Assembly (NCBI GenBank): GCA_943736015.1
Contig: OX031071.1
Location: 28,862,619-28,926,618, forward strand
Origin: Tridacna crocea
Taxonomy: Eukaryota > Mollusca > Bivalvia > Cardiida > Cardiidae
Length of the DNA: 64,000 bases
Reading direction: 5' to 3'
Made by a program: the position numbers and the translations under genes
Shown: in pieces, positions 44,056 through 56,073 of the stretch
How the letters are laid out: each line of letters starts with the position of its first letter
How positions within the stretch are numbered: position 1 is the stretch's first letter
Notes under the pieces: generated by a model
Told to the model about the DNA's origin: nothing
The model's input: the letters and a program-made list of their open reading frames with translations, nothing else
The model's database searches: none

Positions 44056-44600
44056 CAGGTGGCCCTTCAGACATTGGGAAGAAAATTTTACAAAAATACA
44101 AAAAAATCATCCTTATACTCCCAAAGCCTTATAATTTTCATTCGTTAATCCCCAGTAGTTGAAAACCATCCGACAACTAGATAAATTTAAGATCTACTAC
44201 AGTCCAGGTCGACACTGAAGGGAAACTCGGTCTATTTTTACATGAGCAACTCGCTCATTTACATACTGGAAATATACAGACGAAGCTTCAAACATAGCGT
44301 CTGAAGTTCTAGACATTACTGAAAATAATTACAAGTTTGTTATGCTATGGAATTTAATAATCATTAGTCACGTGCTAGTCATTTAACATTCCCAAAGTGC
44401 TTTTTTGATTTTGGCGGGAAATCTAAAAACAGCTTAAGAGGCTACATAGCCTTTTAAGGGAATACCACCAAAGAAATTTCTTTTTGTGATTTTATGATTC
44501 TTAATTACTAATAATTTGTATTGTTTTTTCATATAAATTTCATAGACATATATATTTTTTAGTTTGGTGTTATGTGAAAATTCTAAATATCCACCTTTAA
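44055..44600 (+). mobile_element. TTAA element family F, copy F3
   Basis: AGGTGGCCCTTCAGACATTG to ATCCACCTTTAA. It is continuous, matching both halves of F1. The left TTAA is not visible (GTC instead), so that side is mutated or truncated. Confidence 0.78.
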
Positions 44601-45175
44601 ACTTTCTGATGGGGAATCCATTCAACAGGAGCAGCTTACCATTAAAATGTTTTTGTCACATGCATGTGTTTTGACTTTAAGATTTTCACTGATTATTTCT
44701 TTGAAAGACCAACAATTGCAGTTGAGTTATGGCGAGTGAGTTTTTGTCTGTCTTGTTGTGATGCAAAACTTGTAATATCTGTCTTATTACTGAAGATATT
44801 TACTTAAACTGGGACAAATTGTTAACTATCAAAGAAGATGTCATGCAAACAAGCTGATAACTGTCAGAATATTTTTTTGTGCAAGTATGTTCCTTTTTTC
44901 GACTTGGAATTTTCTTTGTAAATCAAGCACTTTTCAGCCAAAGGTTGGCACTAGCATTACTCATGTTTAAGTTTGATTGTGAATATTTGAACATCTCTCC
45001 TTAAAACAACAATTATTTTCATGTTTTTTTCTGATTATAAATCCAAATTGTTTATTTGACACCCTTTTGGTTATTTTCTTTTATGTAATCTTGCAGCCTG
45101 AGCATTGTTTTCCCATTTTGTAGAAAACATTGACATTTTATATTATCACTTTGCATCAAACTATTGCAATTTGTA

Positions 45176-45455
45176 GCTGAGTCGTTAGCTTAGTTGGTAG
45201 TGTGCAGGACTTAAGAACAGAGGGTCATGGGTTAGATTCTTGTCTACAATCCCCGGCTTGGCAAATTTTTTCCCCGGGATTGATGATAGTCACTGTGACA
45301 GGATTCATTCCTCTTCCACCCCTGACCATTGTTTCAACAATGATTATGTAGGAAAGAATATTGTGGGGAGTACTGGTACAATAGATTCCAGGAAAGCATA
45401 GGTAGTTGCACTGGCTGCAGCCATATAACTGAAATAATGTTGAAAAGGGTAATTA
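45176..45455 (+). mobile_element. tRNA-derived SINE in intron 2
   Basis: Head GAGTCGTTAGCTTAGTTGGT (A box) and GGTCATGGGTTAGATTC (B box). Tail GCACTGGCTGCAGCCATATA then ACTGAAATAATGTTGAAAA, the conserved 3' body I know from bivalve SINEs. Confidence 0.7.
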
Positions 45456-45639
45456 TACAATCACACAGTCAATCTGACAATTTGTAAACTAGCAAAACTG
45501 GAAACTACACAATTAGGAAAGATAAGTATTATTGGCTCAGTTATGCTTCTTTTCTTTCAAATTAGAATTTTCATTAAAAATCATGCAACTGAAGTTGAGC
45601 GTTGGCACCCATACATTGTGGTTTTTTTTGGTTAACCAG

Positions 45640-45918
45640 AGAGTGTAGACCTGGAAGAGATGCCCAAGACAATGGATCAGCAGCCACCACCACCGCCAAC
45701 TGCACAGAAAAATGATGGTGATATCGTCGATAGTATTGGTGAAGATAAAGATGAGACTAAAGACATGGATAATGATGATGATGACGATGACAATGAGAGA
45801 ATCAGAATTGAAGTAATGCCTGAATCCCCAGATGATCCGGTTCTCCATGAAGAAGAAGAAGAAGATGACGGAGAAAAAGAAGAAGAAAAAGAAGACATAA
45901 ATGCTGCTGATGAGACAG
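45640..45918 (+). CDS. Zinc-finger gene, coding exon 3
   Basis: Acceptor TTTTTTTTGGTTAACCAG and donor GAGACAG|GTTAGT. It enters and leaves in phase 1, 279 bases. The protein has a six-Pro stretch (QQPPPPPTAQ), then an acidic segment (NDDDDDDNERIRIE, HEEEEEDDGEKEEEKED). It is likely a flexible linker or activation-type region. The antisense open frame of Ser repeats is a shadow. Confidence 0.75.
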
Positions 45919-45969
45919 GTTAGTTTTAGTTTTTCTGTCATTTTTTTTTTTCAATTTTTGTCTGTATAA

Positions 45970-46567
45970 TCTTTAACTCTTTACCAAAAAACCAAATTTT
46001 TACTAATCCAAACTGAAGGCATTTGTAGATGACAATCTAAATGTAGCTTCAGTGATGGAATTTAGATATGTGGGGGTCGTGGTTATCCCCCACCATACCT
46101 TATATAAGCTGTTAGTAGACAGTGTTATTGTCAAATATATTTACCTACATTTAAAGATATTTCAATAAAGTCATGAAAGAAAACATTTTCTTATAGAAAT
46201 GTACAATCATATATATGAGACATTCTCTGGCAAAAAAAAAAATGCTCACTGCTTCTTTGTAATCCATTATGCCAAGTAAGCCATCATAAACTTTTGAATT
46301 TATTCTTGATTAGTTAGAAAACATCATGGGAAAAGGAGAAAATGCTGGTTACCAAATAACAAAATTTTTACTAGTCTATACTGAAGGCATTTGCAGATGC
46401 CAATTTGAATATAGTTTCAGTGATGGAATTTATTCTTTATAAGGTAGACAACATTGTGGGAAAAAGAGAAAACGCTGGTTACCAGCATTTTCTCCTTTTC
46501 CTACAATGTTTTTGAAAGACTCTTTTTTTCGTGTTGTTAAAACTGGGGATTGTATGGTAAAGAGTTA
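45970..46567. mobile_element. TTAA-MITE family A copies (one broken, one near complete)
   Basis: A left arm starts at 45973 (TTAACTCTTTACCAAAAAAC). A second arm near 46360 (AACAAAATTTTTACTAGTC) leads into GAAAACGCTGGTTACCAGCA and ends GTATGGTAAAGAGTTAAC at 46567. They lie in intron 3. Confidence 0.7.
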
Positions 46568-46895
46568 ACTAACAATCCCTTTTTTTTGAGGGAGTAGACC
46601 CTAACGCTTCTAGTGCAACATGGAATAAAATTTCTTATTAGTAAATAAATAAGGTCTATACTGATTTTATACTTTTGCACATTTTTAATCAATTATCTTT
46701 TGATGTCTGTCTTGAAATTTGTTGGTACTTTGGTTAAGTTCCCTGAAAGGGTAGGTGGTCATGATCAGCCTTTGTGATGAGAATATAGTGGTTTTTGATT
46801 TATACAATCAGTACAATCAGAATTAGGTAATTCTTAGAAGGAAACAATAAAAAAGTGGCTCAGTCAAAGGAGTATAATATTCCTTCATTACTTTT

Positions 46896-47120
46896 TTAAC
46901 CCTTTATCCCATGAGGCATTTCTATGGTATCTCTAATTGACATTAAATAACAGCAAGGATGAAGCCATTTCTTATGTGTATATGACACTTTTTGATAGCA
47001 TAGAAAACGTGATAAAAGGTGAAATTGCTCGTCACAAGCACTTTCACCTTTGGCCACAATGTTTTCCAACGGCTCCTAAAAGGAATGTGTAGAAATGAGA
47101 ATCTATGGAGTAAAGGGTTT
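46896..47120. mobile_element. TTAA-MITE family B, copy in intron 3
   Basis: TTAACCCTTTATCCCATGAG through the GGTGAAATTGCTCGTCACAA stem to GGAGTAAAGGGTTTA. Confidence 0.82.
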
Positions 47121-47649
47121 ATCAAATCAAATTTTGTAGGCTAACATTATAGCGGAAATAGCTGTTTTCCATTGGGCATCTACCACCTCAATGACCCTTA
47201 AGTAGACAGCTCTTAAAAACATCATGGGAAAAGATGAAATTACTGGTAATCAACATATTCTCCTTTTCCTGCAATATTTTTCTTCCCTATCAAGTACAAA
47301 AATCATCATTTGAGCTACCTTTAAAGATGATTATTTTTGTGCTATAGCTGACTGAATCATTAGGTAGATTAGTTCTTTGGCATGCAAAGATTTTAACAAT
47401 ATTGAGAGTTTTGACTCTTGTCAGCTTGAGCACACTAAGTGGCCTGGCATGATAGTTTTTTAGCCTTATGGCACTCGTTATTTTTCCCTTTTTCTGCAAA
47501 TATTCTTCCATAATGACTACAAGCTGATGAAATTAACTGTATTTTCAGCTATGTATTTTTTGCAAACTTTACATGTGCAAGAGATGGTTAGAAAACATTC
47601 TAGGAAAAAGAGAAAAAAGTACAGGTTACCAGCATTTATCTCAGCATTA

Positions 47650-48006
47650 TTAACTCTTTACCACACAGTGCCTACTTTTATCAACCCTGAGAAAGAATCC
47701 TTTTGAAAACATTGTGGGAAAAGGAGAAAATGCTGGTAATCAGCATTTTCTCCTTTTCCTACAATGTTTTCAACCCATCCTAGACCAAATTTCAATGTTT
47801 CAGTCACATTTTTTAACCCTTCCTTGACCAAATTTCAATTTTCAGTCACATTTATTTTGTCGTCTGCAAATGCTTTCAGTTAGGACCAGTCTATAATTTT
47901 GTCCTTTGGTAAAGAGTTCAACCTCAAGATTTCATGGTAAAGAGTTCAACCTCAAGATTTCACTGTAAAGAGTTTAACCTCAAGATTTCATTGTAAAGAG
48001 TTCAAA
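47650..48006. repeat. TTAA-MITE family A plus 32-base tandem tail
   Basis: TTAACTCTTTACCACACAGT to TTTGGTAAAGAGTTCAAC at about 47922. The end is then repeated three more times (AACCTCAAGATTTCATGGTA then AAGAGTTC) up to 48006, just before the exon 4 acceptor. Confidence 0.75.
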
Positions 48007-48053
48007 AAATAAGATGATAAGCTACTTTTATATATATTTTTTTCCCCCATCAG

Positions 48054-48442
48054 GTGAAACTACAGAACCAGTCAGCGTTGCAAGTGTTCCATTGAAAACT
48101 TTTAAATATAGAACAAAGCAAAGTCCAGTCAGGAAGCATACCCTTAAAAAGCTGAAAGGTGTCAGATCTACAGGATCAGCACAGGAGCAGGATACAGGTG
48201 CTTCGAACACCAAACCTTTATATTACTGCTCTTTCTGTCATGTGACCTTTAAACATTGGAAACAGTACCGTCATCACATGAAAAAATATAAACATAAACA
48301 AACTCAGATGAAGGATAAAGTGTGCTTAAATTGTAAGAGCCGATTTGCAGGGATCACAGAGTTATTCAATCATAGGATGCAATGTAAGGGGCGCCAAGAG
48401 CCGCGCATGGGAGACGATGACTCAAGTGATGCGAATGGATGA
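48054..48442 (+). CDS. Zinc-finger gene, last exon with two C2H2-type fingers
   Basis: Acceptor ATTTTTTTCCCCCATCAG. It enters in phase 1 and runs to TGA at 48440-48442. A basic linker (KYRTKQSPVRKHTLKKLKGV) is followed by finger 1, YYCSFCHVTFKHWKQYRHHM then KKYKH, and finger 2, VCLNCKSRFAGITELFNH then RMQC (C2HC). The spacing C-x2-C-x12-H is canonical; the second His of finger 1 and the last Cys of finger 2 vary. The phase match across all four exons makes this a real gene. The stop is followed one base later by a TTAA-MITE. Confidence 0.78.
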
Positions 48443-48443
48443 G

Positions 48444-48690
48444 TTAACCCTTCACCACACAATGTTGGTCCTTAACAAAACAACAAAATTGTGTGTTTTT
48501 CTAGATTGTTGAAATTTGCAGACAATATGTTAAGCTTAAATTATGACTTCTTTCCTTGATAGGGTAGAAAAACACTCTAGGATAAGGAGCAAATGCTGAA
48601 TTCCAGCATTTCCTCCTTTTCTGTCAATGTTTTCCAGAGCCTTCTTCTTCAGAGTTGTTTAATTTCATGATTGTGTGGTAAAGCCTAACA
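48444..48690. mobile_element. TTAA-MITE family A at the zinc-finger gene 3' end
   Basis: TTAACCCTTCACCACACAAT begins two bases after the stop codon. The core is AAATGCTGAATTCCAGCATT. The right end is decayed (TTGTGTGGTAAAGCCTAA). Confidence 0.72.
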
Positions 48691-49089
48691 ATCCAAGGGA
48701 AATTGAAAGTGGTGTAATAACCGGCTTTTTCTCCTTTTCACATGGTGTTTGCTACCCTTTCATTGATTTATTCAGTAGGAGTCTACACATGTGCCCATGT
48801 TTCCTGGCTTCCTCTCACCATTACTGACACAACTTTCTTTGCCATGTCACTGACTACCTTCTCCCGTACATCAGAGGTAAGAGGCCCAAAAATAACCAGA
48901 TAGAAAGGTTACCTGAACAGGGTACTGTGCTCATGACTACCACGTCACCAGTGCCTTATGCAAACCATTGAGGTACCCGGTTGGGATCCTACCCTTTCAA
49001 AGATAGTTTCATGTATTTGAGGCAGACTTGATTTGTTGTCTGCTAATGCTTTGAATTTAGATCAAGTCAAACATTTTGTTGTTTGGTTA

Positions 49090-50410
49090 GGAGTTAACCC
49101 ATTACCACACAATCCCTACTTTTGACCACCCTGAGAAAGAAGCCTTCAGAAAACATTGTGGGAAAAGGAGTTTTGCTGGTAACCAGCATTTTCTCCTTTT
49201 CTCACAATGTTTTCTACCCTTTACAAAACAAATTTCAAATTTTCAGTCACTTTTATTTTGTCGTCTGCAAATGCTTTCAATTTGGACAAACCAGAAATTT
49301 TGTCTTTTTGGTTAAGAGTTAAGTCTGTGCCACTCGACAAAGTTTTAGAATTGTATTTCCAGATGACAAGTTAGATTTGGCTAAAATAATAGAATTTGTC
49401 TTTCTAATGATAGAAAAGAATGTCTTTTTACATTACTGTGGGAGAAGGCTTTTGAACACATTGTTGAGAAAGGAAAAAATGCAAGGAATCACACAAGTAG
49501 AACCTTTCCACTTGCCCACACTGATCCTAATGTTACAAATCTCATCACATAACCTTTTACCACACAATCTCATCTTTTAATAAAGAGGCATTATGAAAAC
49601 GTAGTGGAAAAATGCTGTTTTCTACCCTTGCCAATACTAGACCTTTTACTACCCTAAAAATGGCTGTATGGTTACCAGCATTTTCTTCTTTTCCAACAAA
49701 GTTTTCTACCCTTCCAAAAACTAGACTTTTTGACTACCCTAAAGAGGCCTTATGAAAAAACTGTAGGAAAAGGAGAAAATGCTGGTTATCAGCATTTTCT
49801 TCTTTTCCAACAATGTTTCCTACCCTTCCCAAAATTAGACTTTTAAGTACCCTACAGAGGCCTCATTAAAACTTTAAAAGAAAAGGAGAAAAGGCTGGTT
49901 ATCAGGATTTTCTCCTTTTCCAACACTGTTTTTTACCGTTCCAAATACTAATGTCACTTTGGCTGCAACCTTTCTCAATTTGGACAAGTCCAAAATTTTC
50001 TTGTTTGGTAAAGATTTTATGCCAAAATTAGCTGGACAAACATGTTCTCATTTTGGACCAGTCAATTTTGGCATTTGGTAAGGAACCTTTGGTTTAATAC
50101 AAACATACCAGTAAAATATGTAGAAAAAGGAAATATTGCTCCCAGAGAGCAACTTTTATTTCATGCCTTGTGATAGCTTAACAAGAAATAATAGTATATT
50201 ATGATTTGATATTTCTTGGTTACCTCATAATCAAACGACAAAATTTCAAAGCATTTGCAGATGACAAATTTTGTTGAAGAATTGAAATTTGTTGTTGGAA
50301 GGATGGGAAATATTGTGGGAAAACATTTTCTCCTTTTCCCACATTGTTTTCAAAAGGCTTCTTGCATAGGGTTGTCAAAAGTCGGCATTGTGTGGTATGC
50401 CTTGTGAAAT
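49090..50410. mobile_element. Run of TTAA-MITE family A copies
   Basis: One clear copy is at 49093-49321 (TTAACCCATTACCACACAAT to TTTGGTTAAGAGTTAA). Several shortened, tandem-like derivatives lie at 49440-49990 sharing ACTAGACTTTTT, GGCCTTATGAAAAAACTGTA and GAAAATGCTGGTTATCAGCA. A minus-oriented copy is at about 50225-50400. No gene is seen. Confidence 0.65.
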
Positions 50411-50705
50411 ATACCAATTTCATATTTTCTAACACCTCAATTGAAGGTATAATCAGTAGATGCGCATTTGTAAACTTGGTAAACAGCGATAGCCATTCAA
50501 CCAGAGGAAAATATGACGTAATCTACATGCATTAAACCTATATTTCTTGAGCTGTATATAATATTGTAGTTAGTTGTTATGTGTGTACAGTGTGTGTTGG
50601 TGTGTGTGTGTTTGTGTGGTGGGGGGTGTGCCACAGGGAATTACCAACATGAATGATTGATTAAATAGTGTTTTGATGGTGTTTAGTAGTATAACATTAT
50701 TTCAG

Positions 50706-50905
50706 TCAAATACCGGCAATGGCTCATTTATTCATGTATTTCCTGGGTTTTACCAGTACAAGGCTGATACTCTGAGGTGTCGTGCCCAAGGACACTCCAA
50801 TGAAAAACTCGGTGGATAAAGTATGGCTTGAGCCTGGGGCCTTCAGGTAACAAGTGCTGCAATTGGTCACTGAGCCATGCAGTACCAGGGGAATAAAAGA
50901 AAACA
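50706..50905 (-). mobile_element. tRNA-like SINE
   Basis: On the minus strand: GGTACTGCATGGCTCAGTGA (A-box region) and ACCTGAAGGCCCCAGGCTCA (poor B box), then GTGTCCTTGGGCACGACACC, a common SINE body motif. Confidence 0.5.
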
Positions 50906-51740
50906 GCAGTACTGTACTGAATTTTGATGAGGGTCCAAACAAAAAAGGGTCAAAAGCAGGAAAGCACTTTATTTTTTTGTGTGTGAAATATAATGGATAA
51001 TTATTTCATGCTTTCCAGTAGGATGTCGATAAATAGCAGTGAAAATAATTTTCAATCTTACATAGGTACCACCAGTGAAAATACCGGTTTTCACATTCTT
51101 GTTGCCTAGGAAAATTGCGCATGCCTAACAACCAGATGGGAAATATGACGTCATATACCTTACATTTCTCGCGCTTGACCTAATATTGTAATATGTTGCT
51201 ATACAGGAGGGGTACACCACGGGGAATAACGGAAAAGAACTGTACTGGATTTTGATAAAGCTCCTCACAGAAAGGGTTAACAGCATGAAATAAATAGAAT
51301 ATTTGTTTTCTTCGGTGAAAGATCGAAATTTCTTTCATATTGTGAACACCATCGTCAATATTTTCACTCGTGGCTGCGCCACTCTTTAACATATTACCGA
51401 TGGTGTTTACTCGATGAAATAAATTTTGATCTTTCACCAAAAAAAACCCAAACAAATATCCTCTATTTATTACAGCTTATGAACAACATCGGTAATACAG
51501 TATTCTCACTCATTTTGTGCCACTTGTGAAAATATTACAGATCTCCGCTTGATGAAATACATTTTTATGGCAGGATTATTTCTGTGAGGTTTCATCAAAA
51601 TTTGATGGGTAGTTTCAGAGGTGAGGATGTTTGGAACACACGTTAACGCTCACATGGACAGACAGACAGACACACGAAAAACACTGCAATAACATAAGCA
51701 TTTAATATTCAGCACTCTAAAGGTAAAACTATCCTATATA
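50906..51740. other. Spacer with old repeats
   Basis: Two weakly related segments (about 50940-51060 and 51230-51480) share GAAAATATTTTCAC-like words and a region encoding no stable frame. A short (CAGA)n lies at 51659-51672. Confidence 0.4.
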
Positions 51741-52001
51741 TGGCTTGTAACAAGCAAAAAGGGGCATTCAGACATTTGCGTAAAGTGTCGTCTCAGATCA
51801 GCCTGTAGAGTCTGCCCAGACTAATCCGAGACAACATTTTCTGATCGTGTGTGATTTTCTGTTTCACGCAAGCCTACCATTGGACAAAATCTTATATTAA
51901 CTTAAAGTGCCGTCTCAGATTAGCCTGCGAGGACTGCTCAGGCTGATCTGAGATGACACATAAACAAATGTGTGAATGCTCTGTTTTGCATGTTGCTGGC
52001 C
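51741..52001. mobile_element. Hairpin element C, copy C3
   Basis: TGGCTTGTAACAAGCAAAAA to TTTTGCATGTTGCTGGCC, with two internal hairpins. The GACACATAAACAAATG join corresponds to the second TTAA insertion site in the 1608-2287 copy, here empty. Confidence 0.75.
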
Positions 52002-52038
52002 GTTTAACTACAAAATGACAAAAAATATAAAAGGTTCA

Positions 52039-52265
52039 TTAACGCTTTACTCCATAGATACTCATTTCTAAGCATTGCTTGTAGGAGCCTTGGAAAACAT
52101 TGTGGCAAAAGTAAAATTGCTCGTCACGAGCAATTTCACCTTTTGCCACAATGTTTTCTATACTTTCAAAAGGTGTCATATACCCATAAGAAACTGCTTC
52201 ATCCTTGCTGTTATTTAGTGTTAATTAGAGATACCATAAAAATGCCTTATGGGGTAAAGGGTTAA
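52039..52265. mobile_element. TTAA-MITE family B, copy at 52 kb
   Basis: Full length, TTAACGCTTTACTCCATAGA to TATGGGGTAAAGGGTTAA. The stem is AAATTGCTCGTCACGAGCAA. Confidence 0.85.
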
Positions 52266-52591
52266 CTCTATAACAAAGTATACAAAAGTGGATTCAACCA
52301 AATTTGAAAGCATTTGCAGACAAAAAAATGAAATGTACCCGGCAGAAACTATGATTATTGTCATTGATAAGTTTGGAAATATTGTGAAAAATAGACGAGA
52401 TCCTCTTTACCAGTATTTTATGATTGTTTAAAAATGATTTTAAAAGCCTTCACCTAGGCTAATTGTGTGGTAAGGAGTTGAAATGCATAATGAAGGGTGT
52501 TCTCTCAATTTTACAATTTGCTTTCCATTTTCATAAGCATGTACATTCAGCTCATTGGACATTGTGAGAGTCTAAGACATCAATTGAATGA

Positions 52592-53868
52592 ATTAACTCT
52601 TTGCCACACAATGTCGACTTTTAATGACCCCAAGGAAGAGGCCTTTTGAAAACATTGTTGGAAAAGGAGAAAATGCTGGTTATCAGCATTTTCTCCCTTT
52701 CCCACAAAATTTTGTAACCTATCAAAGTAAAACTGCACCAATTGAGCTACTTTGAAATTGTCTGGAAATGCTTTGAATTTGGATAGGTCTAAAATTTTAC
52801 GGTGTGGTAATGGGTTAAGCCAATGACAATGACCCTGATATTGTGATAGCAGGCCAGTTTTAAGTAGGAACTTTAACTTTAATGGATCAAATTGTTGGAT
52901 TATGCTCCACAAGAAGGGGGCTAAATATACCGGTATATGTCTACACAACATACTGGCACATGTTTGCCTGCCCAGTAAACACAGGCTGACATTGGTCAAA
53001 ACCTTTGCTATTTGTGAATTATTTGTTTAAAAAACATATCGGTACAAGTTTGTCTGCTCAGTACATACAGGCTGACATTGGTCAAAACATTTGCTATTTG
53101 TAAATATATATGTCTACACAACGTATCGAAACATGTTGGTCTGCCCGGTACACATAGGCTGACATTGGTCAAAGCCTTCGCTATTTGTAAATATATATGT
53201 CTACACAACGTATCGGCACATGTTTGCCTGCCCGGTACATACAGGCCGACATTGGTAAAAAATTTCGCTATTTGTAAATACATATGTCTACACAACGTAT
53301 CGGCACATGTTGGCTTGCCCAGCACATACAGGCCGACATTGGTCAAAACCTTTGCTATTTGTAAATACACATGTCTACACGTGTTGGCCTGCCCAGCACA
53401 TACAGGCCGACATTAGTCAAAACCTTTGCTAATTGTAAATATATATGTCTACACAACGTATCAGCACATGTTTGCCTGCTCAGTACATACAGGCCGACAT
53501 TGGTCAAAACATTTGCTGTTTGTAAATTTTCTGCATGTCTAAGCACCATTCTACCTCCAGCATCAGTCAATCGGTCAAGAAAATGGCTTTTCCATTTCTC
53601 ATGTTGACTTGCTTGGTTTAATGCATCAGAGAGATGCATTTAACCAGTTACCACACAATCCCTACTTTTGACGCCCCTGAGGAAGAAGCCTTTAGAAAAC
53701 ATTATGGAAAAAGGAGAAAATGCTGGTAACCAGCATTTTCTCCTTTTCCCACAATGTTTTCTACCCTTCACAAAACGAATTTCAAATTTTTAGTCACTTT
53801 TATTTTGTTGTCTGCAAATGCTTTAGATTTGGACAAGCCTAAAATATTGTAGTTTGGTGATGAGTTAA
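52592..53868. mobile_element. Two TTAA-MITE family A copies flanking a minisatellite
   Basis: Copies at 52592-52818 (TTAACTCTTTGCCACACAAT to GTGTGGTAATGGGTTAA) and 53640-53868 (TTAACCAGTTACCACACAAT to TTTGGTGATGAGTTAA), each with a GAAAATGCTGGT stem. Between them lies the array at 52930-53530. Confidence 0.8.
52930..53530 (+). repeat. Minisatellite, 77-89-bp unit, about seven copies
   Basis: Unit: ATATGTCTACACAACGTATC, GGCACATGTTTGCCTGCCCA, GTACATACAGGCCGACATTG, GTCAAAACCTTTGCTATTTG. GACATTGGTCAAAA recurs near 52987, 53072, 53161, 53250, 53335, 53412 and 53493. Open frames on both strands here come from the repeat and are not genes. Confidence 0.88.
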
Positions 53869-54269
53869 ATCTTCAATTGCCAGAATATGGCTCAACTCTA
53901 GTAAGTGTTAGTGTTCAAATGGCAAATGACTAATACTTATCATTAACTTTATTTAATTATACAAGGTCATTTATTACTCAGTGGTGAAGATATAGGATTA
54001 AATTCCTTGAACCCCGTGTTTGGATTCTTACTTGAAGCTTTGGTCGTTTCATAGGAGTATTCTTTAATTGGCTAGTACAAGTGTAAACCATGACAATGTG
54101 AAAACCAAATGTAAAATGTGTTGGTTGATTCATGTAGACTTTTTTCCTCTTCTACATTACCTATTATTATTTACATGTAAATATAATTACAAACATGGGA
54201 TCTGTACGTATATACATGTATACACAAAACAGGGAAAAGTGTATTAAAACAAATAAAATTTCACTTATT

Positions 54270-54700
54270 TAAGCGTTTAAATCTGTACCAAATAATCCCA
54301 ACTTTTATCGACCATGACAAGGCAGCTTTTTGAAAATATTGAGGGAAAAGGAGAAAATGCTGGTTACCAGCATTTTCTCCTTTTCCCTCAATGTTTTCTA
54401 CCCCTCCCAGAACAATTTTCAATTTTTCAGTCACATTTATTTTGTTGTCTGCAAATGCTTTCAATTTGGACCAGTCTAAAATTTGATTGTGTGGTAAAGA
54501 GTTAAACCTTTATCACAAAATCCAAAATTTTAGCAATCATGGGGAAGAAGTCTTCTGAAAACATTGTGGGAAAAGGAGAAAACGCTTCTTACCAGCAATG
54601 CCTCTTTTCCCAAAAATGTTTTCTACTCTTCAAAACGCAAAATTCTATTTTTGACTCACATTTATTTTGTTCTTTGAAAATATTTTCGGTGCTTGCCTCC
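54270..54700. mobile_element. TTAA-MITE family A, one good copy and one decayed
   Basis: Copy 1 (about 54280-54505) contains the long perfect stem GGAGAAAATGCTGGTTACCA with its complement and ends TGTGTGGTAAAGAGTTAA. Copy 2 follows (AAAACATTGTGGGAAAAGG near 54559) without a complete stem. Confidence 0.75.
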
Positions 54701-54719
54701 TGGAAACTTAATTAGTAGG

Positions 54720-56073
54720 GATGCTGCAATCGGTTTGTTGACCTTACTCATCATGGTTATACCACTGTCTTCCACATTTTGGTAATGATGTAACTTTCAA
54801 TTCAGTAAAAAGTAATGTAATTTGACTTCCCTTATCACAGGGTCTGGACCTGGGACCTTTGATATAGACAATGACCCTACAATACATTTACTTAAGTAAA
54901 AAATTAATTTGTAATAATATATTTACTTCAGTAAAAAGTAATTTGGCCATGCTTATGACAGGGTCTGAACCCGGGACCTTTGATATACAGACTAACCCCT
55001 ACACAACCTTTGGGTAATGATATAACAATGCACTTACTTCAGTGAAAGTTAACCTGAACTCGCTTGTTACAGGATCTGAACTTGGAACCTTTGATATAGA
55101 GGCTGACCCCTTCACCACTGTCTCTCACATTTGGGTCATGATGTAACAAAACAATACTTCTGTAAAAAGTAATTTGACTTTGTTCATTGCAGGATCTGAA
55201 TCAGGGACCTGTGATGTGGACACTGACCCATACACCAGTCTTTCACAATGACCACTACACCACTGTCTCTCACATTAAGGCCATGATGTAACAATACATT
55301 TACTTCAGTAAATGGTAATTTGAGCTTGCATATTGCAGGATCTGAACTGTTTGATATAGACACTGATCCCTAAATCACTATCTCACATTTGTGTAATTAC
55401 AGGGTCTGAACCCGGGACCTTTGATATAGAGACTGACCCCTACACTACTGTATTTCACATTTGTGTAATGACAGGGTCTGAACCCGGAACCTTTGATATG
55501 TAGACTGACCCCTACACCACTGTATTTCACATTTGTGTAATTACAGGGTCTGAACCCGGTAACTTTTATATAGAGACTGACCCCTACACCACTGTATTTC
55601 ACATTATGTACATGTAATTACAGGGTCTGAACCCAGGTCCTTTGATATAGAAGCTGACCCTTATTCTACTGTCTCTCACATTTGTGTAATTACAAGGTAT
55701 GAACACTTGGCCTTTGATATGCAGACTGACCCCTACACCACTGTCTATCACATTTGTGTAATAAAAGGGTCTGAACCCTGGACCTTTGATACAGAGACAG
55801 ACCCCTACACCACTGTCTATCACAGTTGTGTAATTACAGGATCTGAACCTGGGACCTTTGATATGTAGACTGACCCCTACAGTACTGTATTTCACATTTG
55901 TGTAATTACAGGGTCTGAACCCGGGACCTTTGATATGTAGACTGACCCCTACACCACTGTATTTCACGTGTATAATTACAGGGTCTGAACCCAGTTCCTT
56001 TGACATAGAAGCAGACCCTTATTCCACAGTCTCTCACATGTGTGTAATGATGTTACAATACATTTACTTCAGT
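54720..56073 (-). repeat. Tandem array of a tRNA-like unit
   Basis: About 16 diverged units. Read on the minus strand, each has AGTGGTGTAGGGGTCAGTCT (A-box-like), then ATATCAAAGGTCCCGGGTTCAGACC-like sequence with a B-box GGTTCAGACC. Left of 55380 the units are longer (about 130-190 bases) and include ACATTTACTTCAGTAAAAAG. From 55380 to 56000 they are about 75-80 bases, joined by CACATTTGTGTAATTACAGG. It continues at 57371-57615 beyond an inserted element. Open frames here reflect the repeat. Confidence 0.8.

Noticed and set aside
45176-45260. Functional tRNA genes at the tRNA-like heads (6360, 12594, 36700, 43905, 45176)
   Set aside because: A and B boxes are present but the stems do not pair into a cloverleaf, and SINE bodies follow; these are SINEs.
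45677-45898. Antisense Ser-rich open frame over exon 3
   Set aside because: It is the shadow of the acidic GAT/GAA codons of the real exon; the sense strand has matching splice sites and phase.
53008-53639. Cys-containing repetitive proteins on both strands (YLQIAKVLTNVGLYV units)
   Set aside because: The frame follows an 86-89-bp minisatellite that is open on both strands; there are no start, splice or codon signals of a gene.
55378-56006. Repetitive protein with GVGVSLHIKGPGFRP units
   Set aside because: It is a translation of the tRNA-like tandem array, with frame kept only because units are near multiples of three.
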